This document shows positions 51,803 to 60,663 of a DNA stretch of 64,000 nucleotides, piece by piece. The stretch spans positions 96,849 to 160,848 of the forward strand of contig NZ_FWFP01000011.1 of NCBI RefSeq assembly GCF_900172215.1. The letters are read 5' to 3'. Source of the DNA: Ruegeria meonggei. Lineage in GTDB: Bacteria > Pseudomonadota > Alphaproteobacteria > Rhodobacterales > Rhodobacteraceae. The notes under the pieces were generated by a model, which was not told where the DNA came from, made no database searches, and worked only from the letters and a program-made list of their open reading frames with translations. Every line of letters begins with the position of its first letter. Positions within the stretch are counted from its first letter, which is position 1. Both the position numbers and the translations under genes were made by a program.

Positions 51803-52473
51803 TCCGAACTCTCAGCTTCAGGAGGGGAAAGACCCAGCTTGACCCTGCGTTTGTGTTCCTGCGCGATACGGGCCGCCATAAACTCACCCGGAACATCGGA
51901 AAGCTGATGGAGCCATCGCTGGTCAGCTACCATGAACTTGTCATCAAAGATGCGCCGCACGCCCAATCGCCCGCGGCTGTCCAATTCCGCCAGTCCCAGC
52001 ATCGTGTTCGAATTCGTGACCTCACTGCCCGTTCCCGCCGCGCGCGCATTGCCACGGGCCACAAAGCTTTCGGCTTTAGGACCTGACTTGCGTTCCGGGA
52101 AAAGGCCCAACGCCTCTGGCTCGATCTGCTGCCCCGCATAATAGGCGGCCAGCACATCGAAATTTGCCTGAGCATCCGAGTTACCCTTGCCGATGGCCTG
52201 ATCATAAGCCTCCAGTGCGGCGGCCATTTTACCGTTCCGGGCCTCGGCATTGCCGAGATTGTACTGGTCACCGGCGCTTTTGAACGCTTCGGCGGCTTCA
52301 TCGAAGTCCCCGGAACGGTACAGGGCAATACCGTGCCAGCTCGGATCCGAAAACAGGTTTGCCGCCAAAGGGTACAGGCCAATCGCCAAGGCAGCGCGCC
52401 CAAAGGGGGTAGCACCGCCCAACGCAAAAGCGAGAGCAATACAAGCAGCGCCAGCGATTGCAAGCCATCTCAT
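51799..52473 (-). CDS. TPR membrane protein (MxaK/BatC-like)
   Basis: About 224 residues: hydrophobic N-terminus (LAIAGAACIALAFALGGATP), then TPR-like helices (WHGIALYRSGDFDEAAEAFK near 51-70, QYNLGNAEARNGKMAAALEA near 75-94) and a polar C-terminal part. Position between the VWA and BatD genes matches MxaK or BatC. Start at the ATG overlapping the upstream stop as ATGA. Confidence 0.8.
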   Translation of the reverse strand: MRWLAIAGAACIALAFALGGATPFGRAALAIGLYPLAANLFSDPSWHGIALYRSGDFDEAAEAFKSAGDQYNLGNAEARNGKMAAALEAYDQAIGKGNSDAQANFDVLAAYYAGQQIEPEALGLFPERKSGPKAESFVARGNARAAGTGSEVTNSNTMLGLAELDSRGRLGVRRIFDDKFMVADQRWLHQLSDVPGEFMAARIAQEHKRRVKLGLSPPEAESSE

Positions 52474-53369
52474 GCGCGTTCCCTCCAAAACAACAACAAG
52501 AGCGGGAGCAATGCGAATATCAACAGATACCGCCCCAGATCGTGCCAGAACAACACCGGATAGTCTGCGCGTTCCAACCGAGTTGCGGCATCATCGGCCA
52601 ACCAAAGGGCCAGATCATCCGTCTGGTCCAACGTAAACACGGCACCGCCGCCGACACCGGCATGCATTTGCGTTCGCGCCGTCGGAGACAGTAGCGACAC
52701 CAAAGACACGCGCGCACCGCGCGACGCAAGAGACGCGACCTGTTGCAGCGAGAGTGAGCTCAATCCGTCGCCGTCCGTGAATATCACCACGTCCCCGGCC
52801 AAAATCCCTGTCTCCTCCATCCGCTGAAACGCCAGTGCCAGTGCTCGTTCAGGGCGCGATCCTTTGTCAGGAACAGTCTCTCCGTTGATGAGAGAGAATG
52901 TTTGCCCCAATTGGCGGTGATCCGTCGTCATGTCCGTGGCCACATAGGCATCACCTGCAAATACAATGATACTGCCGGGCCGGGATCCAAGCGCGCTGAT
53001 GCCAAAACGCCCCATGCTCAGCATTTGTGGCCAGCGGCTGTCATCCACCACGCTGTCTGACACATCCACAAGGAACAGCACGCCATCCAGATTACGATAG
53101 GTTTGCGCGTCGCGCCGTTCGATGGCCGGGCCCGTAAGCGCAATGGCAACGATTCCGCTGGTCAGCAGTAAAGCGGCTGGCGTAAGCGGGAACGAACCAC
53201 CTTCGATCCTGCCGATCGCCGCCATTGCTTTCATAAGCTGAGGATCGGTAACTCTGTCCCAGGCACCAAACCCACCAGTGCGGGAAATTACCCACCAGCC
53301 GACCGCGCATAGGAAGAACAGGGAAAGCCCCCAAAACGGCCTGAGCAAAGTGACGTCCAATTCACTCAT
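52470..53369 (-). CDS. VWA-domain membrane protein (MxaL/BatB-like)
   Basis: About 299 residues. Membrane helices near 10-30 and 60-80, a von Willebrand A domain (about 95-265) with MIDAS motif FLVDVSDSVVDDSRW near 98 and later DGDGLSS, and a C-terminal helix (YLLIFALLPLLLLFW). The first MIDAS motif DVSDS deviates from the usual DxSGS. Coupled to both neighbours by ATGA overlaps. In mxa clusters MxaC and MxaL are the VWA pair needed for active methanol dehydrogenase. Confidence 0.85.
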   Translation of the reverse strand: MSELDVTLLRPFWGLSLFFLCAVGWWVISRTGGFGAWDRVTDPQLMKAMAAIGRIEGGSFPLTPAALLLTSGIVAIALTGPAIERRDAQTYRNLDGVLFLVDVSDSVVDDSRWPQMLSMGRFGISALGSRPGSIIVFAGDAYVATDMTTDHRQLGQTFSLINGETVPDKGSRPERALALAFQRMEETGILAGDVVIFTDGDGLSSLSLQQVASLASRGARVSLVSLLSPTARTQMHAGVGGGAVFTLDQTDDLALWLADDAATRLERADYPVLFWHDLGRYLLIFALLPLLLLFWRERA

Positions 53370-54343
53370 TCCGCCTGCCTCCATGCCGCGATCAGGGCAA
53401 GTGTCGCTGCCACCGCCGCAGGCCATATCCAATAGGATTTGTGGATCTCGGCCGTAAGGCCAGAGCTGTCGGTCGCTTCCAACCGATCCAGCGCTTGCGT
53501 CACGTCGATCAGATCATCGGTAGTTTTGACGCGAAAAGCCTCACCACCCGATACTTCAGCAATGGCGCGCAAAGTGGCGGCATCAACAACTCCGCGTTCA
53601 CCGACCTCAGCGCTTTGCAGGTCTTTGGGGCCAAGCGCAATTGTGTGAACCCGCACGCCCATTTCAGCGGCCAGTTCTGCCACGCCCCGAGGGTTCGTGG
53701 CCCCCGCGTTGTTCACCCCATCCGACAACAAGATCACAACGCGCGACGCTGCCTGACTGTCAGAAAGCCGCTTCAACGCAAGGCCCAGGCCATCGGATAT
53801 GTTGGTCGCTCGACCCGATATACCTATCGTGGCCTCTTCAATCCGTCGTGCAACAGCCTCGGTATCGAATGTGAATGGCGTCGCGAAATAGGCTTCAGAA
53901 CCAAACACAATCAAAGCCACCCGGTCGCCAGCGCGGCGTCGGGCGAACTCGGACCCAACGCTTGTTACTGCCTTCAGCCGGGTGATCTTGCGCCCATCGA
54001 GATGAAAATCATCCCGCACCATCGAACCCGAAAGATCCAATACAATCGCAAGATCCCGCCCAGAAACTTTCAAAGCGCTGATAGGTTGCAGCTCGCGCGG
54101 ACCGGACAAGGCAAAGACAATCAGCGCCCAAATGGTCCACAAGGTGAGGCGATCTGCCAAGCGCCGGTTCACGGCGTTAACCTGAGGACTTGCCGCCAAC
54201 AGCATCCCGCCAATGCGATCCGGAACCGGGAACCCACGTTCAAAAACTGGCCGTGGTTTGATCAGACGAACAATCACCAGAGGCAACGGCAACAGAAGCA
54301 AAGCCCAGGGATCAGCAAGCTCAAACACCGCCCGCAACCTCAT
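53366..54343 (-). CDS. VWA-domain membrane protein (MxaC/BatA-like)
   Basis: About 325 residues. N-terminal helix (ALLLLPLPLVIVRLI), second helix near 65-82, VWA domain (about 95-280) with intact MIDAS DLSGSMVRDD near 99-108 and later SDGVNNAGAT, and a C-terminal helix (WIWPAAVAATLALIAAW). Typical BatA/MxaC. The start is taken at MRLRAVFEL; the GTG five codons later is an alternative that overlaps less with the DUF4381 gene. Confidence 0.87.
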   Translation of the reverse strand: MRLRAVFELADPWALLLLPLPLVIVRLIKPRPVFERGFPVPDRIGGMLLAASPQVNAVNRRLADRLTLWTIWALIVFALSGPRELQPISALKVSGRDLAIVLDLSGSMVRDDFHLDGRKITRLKAVTSVGSEFARRRAGDRVALIVFGSEAYFATPFTFDTEAVARRIEEATIGISGRATNISDGLGLALKRLSDSQAASRVVILLSDGVNNAGATNPRGVAELAAEMGVRVHTIALGPKDLQSAEVGERGVVDAATLRAIAEVSGGEAFRVKTTDDLIDVTQALDRLEATDSSGLTAEIHKSYWIWPAAVAATLALIAAWRQAE

Positions 54344-54692
54344 CCTGCAGAGTCTCCAGATCGGGTCCTCCGCCGGGTTGGTAAAGCTCACCCCTCAGTT
54401 CAGCATAACGCCTCGGGTTCTGAGCGCGTAGCCTGTGCAAAAGCGCCACCTTGCGCCGATCCGCAGACCAACCGAGTTGTTCTGTAAATTGATCGGGCGT
54501 TTCCAACTGTTTGTTTGCGGTGGCCTTGATACTCAGAAACCGCAGGATGGCAACGCACCCTACTGACGCCAACGCTGCGAACCCGAAGACAGCTGCGTAT
54601 TCGGCAAACACCCCGCCCGCAGCCTCGGCGGGTAAGTGGATGTCCCGCAGACTGGCCAGCATTGTGGCCTCATTGAGTGCCTTCTCACTCAT
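54321..54692 (-). CDS. DUF4381-family membrane protein
   Basis: 123 residues with LRDIHLPAEA near 15-24, the mark of DUF4381, one membrane helix (about 30-52) and a cytoplasmic helical tail (SADRRKVALLHRLRAQNPRR). DUF4381 proteins sit between DUF58 and VWA genes in MoxR operons; in mxa clusters the position is that of mxaA. ATGA overlap with the DUF58 gene. Confidence 0.82.
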   Translation of the reverse strand: MSEKALNEATMLASLRDIHLPAEAAGGVFAEYAAVFGFAALASVGCVAILRFLSIKATANKQLETPDQFTEQLGWSADRRKVALLHRLRAQNPRRYAELRGELYQPGGGPDLETLQDEVAGGV

Positions 54693-55594
54693 GGCTCGTA
54701 TCTTGCCGCAAAGGCTGACGAAATGCGGCGGGATGTTTCCTCAACCGGGTCGCTCGCGTTCACAACAAGCGCCATATGTGCCGCAACCTTCTGATAAATC
54801 AGCACATCATCAGGCGCAGTCTTACCCAGATAAACGCGCCTTTGCTGCCCGTCCGGCAGGCGAATCGGATACCAGCCGCTTGGCATCTCATGTGTTTTGC
54901 TTTCAGTTAAAAGGACCAGACGTGGGTTTCGGCGATGATCAAGCCGATCCAGCAGATCAGAAAACCCATCACCCTGATGATCAAAACCAGACGCGATGAT
55001 GATCTCGGAGCCGGTGGGCGTCAGCCTTTCAACACCGGTTAGCGACTGTTCCAGCGTCCACCTCTCATCCTTGCCGTTCTGCAAGGCGTTCAGACTGCGC
55101 GAATGAGCCTGAACCAGACCGCCGATCACATCCAGCATCCCGCGTGTCTTGCCTCGTGGCGGGACAATCACAGATGTATCGGTTGATATCGTCAGCAAGC
55201 CGACGCGCCCACCGCTTTCAACCATATGCCATCCGATCAAGGCCAGAGCCTCGGCGGCAGCAACAGAGAGAAACGCCCGCTGCAGGCCCCAGAACATCGG
55301 CGCGCGGAAATCGGCAACCAACAGGGTGACCCGATCTCGTTCCTCCTGAAACTGTCGGATATGCAGACGCCCTGTTCGGGCGGTGGTGCCGCGATCCAGA
55401 TGTCGAATGTCATCCCCCGCCACGTATTCGCGAACATCTGCAACTTCGACGCCCTGCCCGCGCTTACGGGTCAAAAAACCGCCGGGCAAGGCAGCCACTA
55501 GGGGATTTTCGTGGTCGGCTAACGCAAGGTGCCGCAATGCAATCAGGGCATCTGTTGTAAGACTTACGCCTGCATGTGCCAGCGCACCCCTCAC
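54689..55594 (-). CDS. DUF58 protein (MxaS-like)
   Basis: 301 residues. DUF58/VWA-like core with GVEVADVREYVAGDDIRHLD near 50-69 and RQFQEERDRVTLLVADFRAP near 80-100. It has no strong membrane helix, so it is cytoplasmic or peripheral. Partner of the MoxR ATPase, whose stop overlaps its ATG. Equivalent to MxaS. Confidence 0.88.
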   Translation of the reverse strand: MRGALAHAGVSLTTDALIALRHLALADHENPLVAALPGGFLTRKRGQGVEVADVREYVAGDDIRHLDRGTTARTGRLHIRQFQEERDRVTLLVADFRAPMFWGLQRAFLSVAAAEALALIGWHMVESGGRVGLLTISTDTSVIVPPRGKTRGMLDVIGGLVQAHSRSLNALQNGKDERWTLEQSLTGVERLTPTGSEIIIASGFDHQGDGFSDLLDRLDHRRNPRLVLLTESKTHEMPSGWYPIRLPDGQQRRVYLGKTAPDDVLIYQKVAAHMALVVNASDPVEETSRRISSAFAARYEP

Positions 55595-56547
55595 AGCGGT
55601 TCGACCGTATTTAGTATGTCGGCCACCAGCTCGCGCGGCTTTTTCCCATCCGCTACCGCCCTCCAGGCCAGTACCATCCGGTGCGCCAGCGCATCCGGTG
55701 CAACGGCGGCCACATCCTCGGGCAACGCGAAATCTCGGCCTCGCAGATAGGCGCGCGCGCGCGCCGCCGAAGCCAGAGCCAGTGACCCCCGAGGTGAGAC
55801 TGCATGTTGCACATGTTCGGCAAACGGGCCTTCGCGGGTCGCGGTCACGAGACGCACGATATAGTCTCGCAATTCCGGCGCCACATGCACCGCCTGTGCT
55901 TCAGCGCGCGCAATCATCAATTCCGCGAGCGTCATCTTTTGAACATCTGGCGGACCATCCTGCGTTTCAGCAATGACCAAGTCGAGAATCTGACGTTCCG
56001 TTTCCAGATCCGGCAAGGTCAGGACCAAATGTAATAGAAATCTGTCCAGCTGTGCCTCGGGCAAGGGAAATGTCCCGTCATGTTCGATCGGGTTTTGTGT
56101 GGCGATGACCAGAAACGGGTCCGGCAGAGCGTGTGTTTCGTTGCCAACCGTAACCTGATGCTCTGCCATGGATTCCAACAGTGCGGACTGCACCTTTGGT
56201 GGAGCTCGGTTGATCTCGTCAACAAGCACCAAAGTGTGAAACACAGGCCCCGGTACAAATTCAAATCGCCCCTCCTGGGGCTGGTACACAGGCGTTCCTG
56301 TCACGTCAGAAGGCATCAGGTCCGGTGTGCACTGGATACGGGCAAAGCTGCCCTCGACAGCGTTCGACAGCCTTTTGACCGCGCGCGTTTTTGCCAGCCC
56401 GGGCGGTCCTTCCACAAGAAGGTGACCGCCTTCCAGCAACGCGATCAGCAAGGACTCCACCAGATGCTCGTGACCAATAAGCCCCTGCGACAAATACCCC
56501 GACAATCGCGCAATCGCGCGCGGCGGGTTTTCTGACCTTGTGTCCAT
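55591..56547 (-). CDS. moxR: MoxR-family AAA ATPase (MxaR-like)
   Basis: About 318 residues. Walker A GPPGLAKT near 47-54, RIQCTPDLMPSDVTGTPVYQ near 72-91, Walker B LVLVDEINRAPPK near 108-120, then the sensor ATQNPIEHDGTFPLPEAQLD near 153-172. MoxR ATPases drive maturation, metal insertion or assembly with VWA partners; MxaR is needed for active methanol dehydrogenase. First gene of the operon. Start at the ATG after GGGAGG. Confidence 0.92.
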   Translation of the reverse strand: MDTRSENPPRAIARLSGYLSQGLIGHEHLVESLLIALLEGGHLLVEGPPGLAKTRAVKRLSNAVEGSFARIQCTPDLMPSDVTGTPVYQPQEGRFEFVPGPVFHTLVLVDEINRAPPKVQSALLESMAEHQVTVGNETHALPDPFLVIATQNPIEHDGTFPLPEAQLDRFLLHLVLTLPDLETERQILDLVIAETQDGPPDVQKMTLAELMIARAEAQAVHVAPELRDYIVRLVTATREGPFAEHVQHAVSPRGSLALASAARARAYLRGRDFALPEDVAAVAPDALAHRMVLAWRAVADGKKPRELVADILNTVEPL

Positions 56548-56631
56548 ATGTCCTCCCATAGACCCCGAGGGCACAATACCTGCGCTCAGGCTACCCGGAG
56601 TCGCCCGTTCAGCAAAACACAGCAGATGGTA

Positions 56632-57558
56632 TTACCTGGGCACGAGGACGGATGTTGAGCAGCCTTCGTCAAACAAGGCTGCAAATTGTGGATCAGCCAG
56701 AGTCTCATCCGCCTGAGCCCAAAGGTGATCGTATTGCCGATCAATGTAGTCGATAAAGCCTGGGTCAATGGTTTGATCCGCAGGAGATTGCGCGACGGCG
56801 TGCATCATGAAGATGTCAAACGCACACAGACCGCTCGGGTTCGAATTCAACAGAGCGCGCATAAATTCATGCGAACTCCACGGCAGTCGCTGCAAGTTCA
56901 CAGGCGTTTCCTGCAGCTTGGACAAGAACCCAGTGGACTTATCATATAACAAGATGTCCATGCCAAATGTGAAAGACTGAAACAACTCTTCCAGCAGGAT
57001 CGATTTGTGAAAGTCCTTCTCAAGCTTGCCCGGGCGATCATGCGCCGGTTGCTTGACTACGATATGGGTCCCCTGCCCCCGACGACCAAAAAAAGTCTGC
57101 GCCATCGCCGGAGACGTCACCAAATAGGCGCGCCCCTGAGGCAACCCAAGCTGATGTACTTCACTAAGCCAGTCAATATCAGCTGAAAGATCGCGATTGG
57201 GAGGGTATCCAGAATATAGCCGCAATATCACAGTTCGGCCGGTTCCGCAGTCCCGCGCTGAAAGCCCAGCGTAACGCATCGGGGTCGGGTGACCAAAGCT
57301 GTGTTTCAGCAATTCTCGAAATGTATTCAAAACTGCCAAAGTCTGTGGATGCGGCCTTTCGCCTACAAGGCATAGGGCTGCACCCACCAGATCGCGCCCG
57401 TTTATGTGAACGGGGATCGCCATGTCGCGCCCCAACATCGTTGAGCGCAGTTCATACCCCCATCCTTGCTGCGCAAGCTCGATATAGTCGCGTTTATCCG
57501 CATGAAGCGTGCCCGCAAAAGCAACAAGCAAAATGATTTGCAACAGAAGATAGCGCAT
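56632..57558 (-). CDS. Periplasmic protein, unknown (possibly DUF2927-like)
   Basis: About 308 residues with signal peptide (RYLLLQIILLVAFAGTLHA). The C-terminal half, HKSILLEELFQSFTFGMDIL near 190 and SSHEFMRALLNSNPSGLCAF near 230, recalls DUF2927-type putative metallo-peptidase-like proteins, but the usual HExxH-type signature is not evident. Cys in GAALCLVG, ARDCGTG, SGLCAFD and EGCSTS. GAGGGA precedes the ATG used. Just upstream of the moxR operon on the same strand, possibly its first gene. Confidence 0.7.
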   Translation of the reverse strand: MRYLLLQIILLVAFAGTLHADKRDYIELAQQGWGYELRSTMLGRDMAIPVHINGRDLVGAALCLVGERPHPQTLAVLNTFRELLKHSFGHPTPMRYAGLSARDCGTGRTVILRLYSGYPPNRDLSADIDWLSEVHQLGLPQGRAYLVTSPAMAQTFFGRRGQGTHIVVKQPAHDRPGKLEKDFHKSILLEELFQSFTFGMDILLYDKSTGFLSKLQETPVNLQRLPWSSHEFMRALLNSNPSGLCAFDIFMMHAVAQSPADQTIDPGFIDYIDRQYDHLWAQADETLADPQFAALFDEGCSTSVLVPR

Positions 57559-57641
57559 GCAATCCCTCATGAAGTGGAGCGCATCGTATCCAGAATACCC
57601 ACACCATCCAATACCGGTCCTTCATAATCATCGCAGCGAAT

Positions 57642-58458
57642 GGTGCTGTCAGACCAATTCGAACCAGTCTCTGTTTACCCCTAAATGCCGGAACTTATGC
57701 TGAACAAAGTTGGCGCCACTCGGAGAGAGCAGCGGCGCGGTTGAACTTGAAATTGTCTCTGCTGTAGAGGGCGCGTTCCTGATTGAAATGGTTGTGGACG
57801 GAAGAATGAACTGCGGCGAACTTCTGCAAACATCGCATTTGCCTGAAGCGGAGCATCGCACGTTCTCGTCGTCGAAATGGCAGATGGGAATTCTCGGCCC
57901 GATTGTTCAGCCAGCGGCCGGTCTCTTGCCGACTACCGTTCCCGACAACTCTCATCGCCGCGCCATAAGACCGCAGTTTGTCTGTCACGATGGATTCAGG
58001 TTGACCGTAGCGTTTCATTGATTTTCTGAGGAATTTCAACGCAGCTTTGCGGTCACGGCGCTTGGTCACATAACTTTCCAGCACCTCGCCTTCGTGATCC
58101 ACAGCCCGCCATAGGTAGTGCGTCTCGCCATTGATCTTCACGAAGACCTCGTCCAGATGCCACTGCCAGTTCGAATAAGATCGCATCCGATTGACCCTGT
58201 TTCTGCGGATCTCTGCCGCGAATATCAGGCCAAATCTGTTCCACCAATAACGCACAGTTTCGTGGCTGATCTCGATGCCGCGCTCGTGCAAAAGATCTTC
58301 AACATTGCGAAGCGAAAGCGGAAACCGAACATACATCATGACGGCCAGACGAATGATCTCGGGTCGCGTCTTGAAGTAGCGAAAAGGGCTGCGTTTTGTC
58401 ATCCTGCGACGCTAAGTGCTCGCCCTGCCCGCCTCAATAAGTTTCTTCTGACAGTGCC
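57642..58458 (-). mobile_element. IS6-family insertion sequence, complete copy
   Basis: 817 bases with imperfect terminal inverted repeats: left end GGTGCTGTCAGACCAATTCG and right end (reverse) GGCACTGTCAGAAGAAACTT, sharing GG..CTGTCAGA. It encodes one transposase. The eight-base flanks (CAGCGAAT and ATTGCGGG) do not match, so there is no target duplication; IS6 elements often lose it through replicative rearrangement. A second, truncated copy lies 5.8 kb to the right in the same orientation. Confidence 0.88.
57695..58402 (-). CDS. IS6-family transposase
   Basis: 235 residues, full-length DDE transposase of the IS6 group: N-terminal FKTRPEIIRLAVMMYVRFPL with helix-turn-helix, first catalytic Asp in WHLDEVFVKI near 82, second Asp in ESIVTDKLRSY near 142, Glu in RWLNNRAENSH near 172. 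Forms replicative cointegrates. It appears intact. Confidence 0.93.
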   Translation of the reverse strand: MTKRSPFRYFKTRPEIIRLAVMMYVRFPLSLRNVEDLLHERGIEISHETVRYWWNRFGLIFAAEIRRNRVNRMRSYSNWQWHLDEVFVKINGETHYLWRAVDHEGEVLESYVTKRRDRKAALKFLRKSMKRYGQPESIVTDKLRSYGAAMRVVGNGSRQETGRWLNNRAENSHLPFRRRERAMLRFRQMRCLQKFAAVHSSVHNHFNQERALYSRDNFKFNRAAALSEWRQLCSA

Positions 58459-58607
58459 ATTGCGGGTGCAGCCTGTTCATTCTTGAACCACAGCAGGCTT
58501 CGCCAATCTGTTTACCCTTGAAAGGGTTTCAATTGGTCATGGGTAAAGATTGCGAAGGCCACCTCAGGCAGGGCTTTTTTCAAAGACCAAGGACGAAGGG
58601 TATCCTA
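58459..58607. other. Gap between IS and kinase gene
   Basis: 149 bases with no gene seen. It contains the downstream end of the two-component operon and no clear terminator. Confidence 0.4.
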
Positions 58608-59966
58608 TTAACACACTTGCGCGGGCGTCGGTTTTATGTTGGTCGGGATCACCACCCGACTATTCAATCCACCCAGGGAGTCCGATTTCCCCAATTCGAG
58701 CCGGGCACCGTAAGCGTTCAGCAAATCAACTGCAATTGCCAATCCTAGCCCGCTGCCTTTGAACGAGGTATCAAGACGCCCCCCGGATCGCAGCGCTTCG
58801 GGCCGTGCATCTTCTGGAATTCCGGGGCCGTCATCTTCGATGCAAACTTCGATACATCCTGCCCGGCGCTGTGCTGTCAGTCTTACGGTGCTTCGACACC
58901 ATTTGACTGCGTTGTCTAACAAATTTCCAAGAACCTCTTCAATATCCTGAGTGTCCATGCGGACCCAGAGTTCAGGATCATTATTGATTTCAAGGGTTTT
59001 CCCATCTCTCTCAGCCATTGTTGAGAAAAGCCGTATTAGTCGGTTGACCGAATTTGAAACATCTGTGCGAGAATGCGTCAGCTCTGCTGTGTTCATCGCC
59101 CGCAGCCGCGCAAGCGACCGACCGAGTTGAGCATCAATCCGATCCAAAGCCTCCTGAGCGATTCCAGTGCTGATATCGCTCTCGGTCATGCCTTGCAGTT
59201 CGTTTCGCAGAATGGCCGCTGGTGTTTTCAGAGCATGAGCGAGATCGGCAGCGTGCCTGCGAGAGCCGGAAACGATGTCCCGATTGCGACGTAAGAGCTG
59301 GTTGAGGTCCTCGACCAGAGGGGCCACCTCTTCGGGATAATCCGCCGGGTCGAGGTCGTCATCAAAGTCCCATCGGTGAGACACATCCGTTCGCAGTTTT
59401 TGCAGTGGCCCCAGAATAAACGTCATAAGCAGCAAAGAACCCGCAACACCAATAAGGCCGACAAGCCCAAATACGGGAAGCAAACTGCGCTGAGCTGCCC
59501 TACGTTCATTGAGCAGTTGGGACTGGCTTTCGGCAACGCTGATGCCCCAAATGGTTCCATCCTCGTATGAAATTGTTTGATAGGCGCTACGAAGCACTTC
59601 GCCTTCAGGCCCAGAAGTGTTCCAAAGTGTGGCGTTTTCAGGAGAACCGGACGGTTCCGCAATGGTTTCGTCAAACAGCGAAGCGGACGTGAAAATATCT
59701 CCATCCGCGTTTGAGATTTGCCAGTATCGGCCTGAATATGGCGTGCTATAGGCCGGATCGAACATGATATCGCGCAAAGCATCGGGGTTCTGAGTTGTCA
59801 CACTCAGCCCGACGACAAGTTGCGTGTGCCGGTCACGAAGCGCGGCGTCGAACTGACTTGAAACGCGAGAATCGATGTAAGAGAAAACAGCCAGCGTGCC
59901 CACACCAACGGATAAAGCCCCGGATGCGACCCCCCCAAACAAAGCCCGTTGACGCAGTGACAACAT
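58608..59966 (-). CDS. Sensor histidine kinase (PhoQ-like)
   Basis: 452 residues. Membrane helices near 8-30 and 163-185 enclose a periplasmic sensor of about 130 residues with a PAS-like layout (RYWQISNADGDIFTSASLFD near 80-99). A HAMP-like linker and the phospho-acceptor motif AADLAHALKTPAAILRNEL near 242 follow, then the ATPase with EDDGPGIPEDARP near 378 and GSGLGLAIAVDLL near 405. AHALKTP is typical of the PhoQ-like group. Overlaps the response regulator by one base. Confidence 0.9.
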   Translation of the reverse strand: MLSLRQRALFGGVASGALSVGVGTLAVFSYIDSRVSSQFDAALRDRHTQLVVGLSVTTQNPDALRDIMFDPAYSTPYSGRYWQISNADGDIFTSASLFDETIAEPSGSPENATLWNTSGPEGEVLRSAYQTISYEDGTIWGISVAESQSQLLNERRAAQRSLLPVFGLVGLIGVAGSLLLMTFILGPLQKLRTDVSHRWDFDDDLDPADYPEEVAPLVEDLNQLLRRNRDIVSGSRRHAADLAHALKTPAAILRNELQGMTESDISTGIAQEALDRIDAQLGRSLARLRAMNTAELTHSRTDVSNSVNRLIRLFSTMAERDGKTLEINNDPELWVRMDTQDIEEVLGNLLDNAVKWCRSTVRLTAQRRAGCIEVCIEDDGPGIPEDARPEALRSGGRLDTSFKGSGLGLAIAVDLLNAYGARLELGKSDSLGGLNSRVVIPTNIKPTPAQVC

Positions 59967-60625
59967 CAGCCAGAATCGACCATATACCCACGACCCCGAA
60001 CCGTTGTGATTAAGTCTGGTCCCAACTTCTTACGTAGGCGATTGATGAAAACAGCAATGGTGTTTGAGTCCCGATCACCATCATATTCGTAGATATGCTC
60101 CGAAAGCTCAGTTCTTGGGACCATACGACCTGCGTTATGAGCCAGGTAGGTAAGCACCGCGATTTCCTGTGCGGTCAAGTCAACCGGAACCCCGTCGGCG
60201 GTCACCCGACCATAGCGTGTATCGAGAATGACATTCCCCATCTCGATCACAGGGTTCAACTGGCCGCTTTGACGACGCAGAATGGCGCGGACCCGCGCCG
60301 CCAGTTCCGGTAAATGGAACGGTTTGGTCATGTAGTCATCTGCACCTGCATCCAAACCATCGACTCGTTCGCTCCAGCCATCGCGGGCCGTTAGTATCAA
60401 GACCGGTGTCTTGATGCCGGCTCCCCGCCATTCACGCAAAACAGAGATGCCATCACGCTGCGGCAAGCCGATGTCGAGAATGATCATGTCATACGGTTCG
60501 GTTGATCCCAAATGCAGGGCATCAACGCCATTATTGGCAATGTCGACCACTCGACCCTCTGCGTTCAGCAGTTTTTTGACTTGATCGCAAAGGTGCGGTT
60601 CGTCTTCAGCGAGTAAAATTCTCAT
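59966..60625 (-). CDS. OmpR/PhoP-type response regulator
   Basis: 219 residues. Receiver domain with AEDEPHLCDQ near 6, phospho-acceptor Asp in ILDIGLPQRDG near 51, MTKPFHLPELAARV near 99 and a winged-helix domain ending RLRKKLGPDLITTVRGRGY. Partner of the PhoQ-like kinase and 38 bases after the PepSY-repeat protein gene. It may respond to cations or envelope stress, inferred from the relatives. Confidence 0.91.
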   Translation of the reverse strand: MRILLAEDEPHLCDQVKKLLNAEGRVVDIANNGVDALHLGSTEPYDMIILDIGLPQRDGISVLREWRGAGIKTPVLILTARDGWSERVDGLDAGADDYMTKPFHLPELAARVRAILRRQSGQLNPVIEMGNVILDTRYGRVTADGVPVDLTAQEIAVLTYLAHNAGRMVPRTELSEHIYEYDGDRDSNTIAVFINRLRKKLGPDLITTVRGRGYMVDSG

Positions 60626-60663
60626 TTCTCGAATCTACAGGTGTGTGATCAATAGTTTAAACA

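Noticed and set aside
53441..54487. Plus-strand open frame (348 codons) opposite the VWA gene
   Set aside because: Antisense to a gene with an intact MIDAS domain; no own motif.
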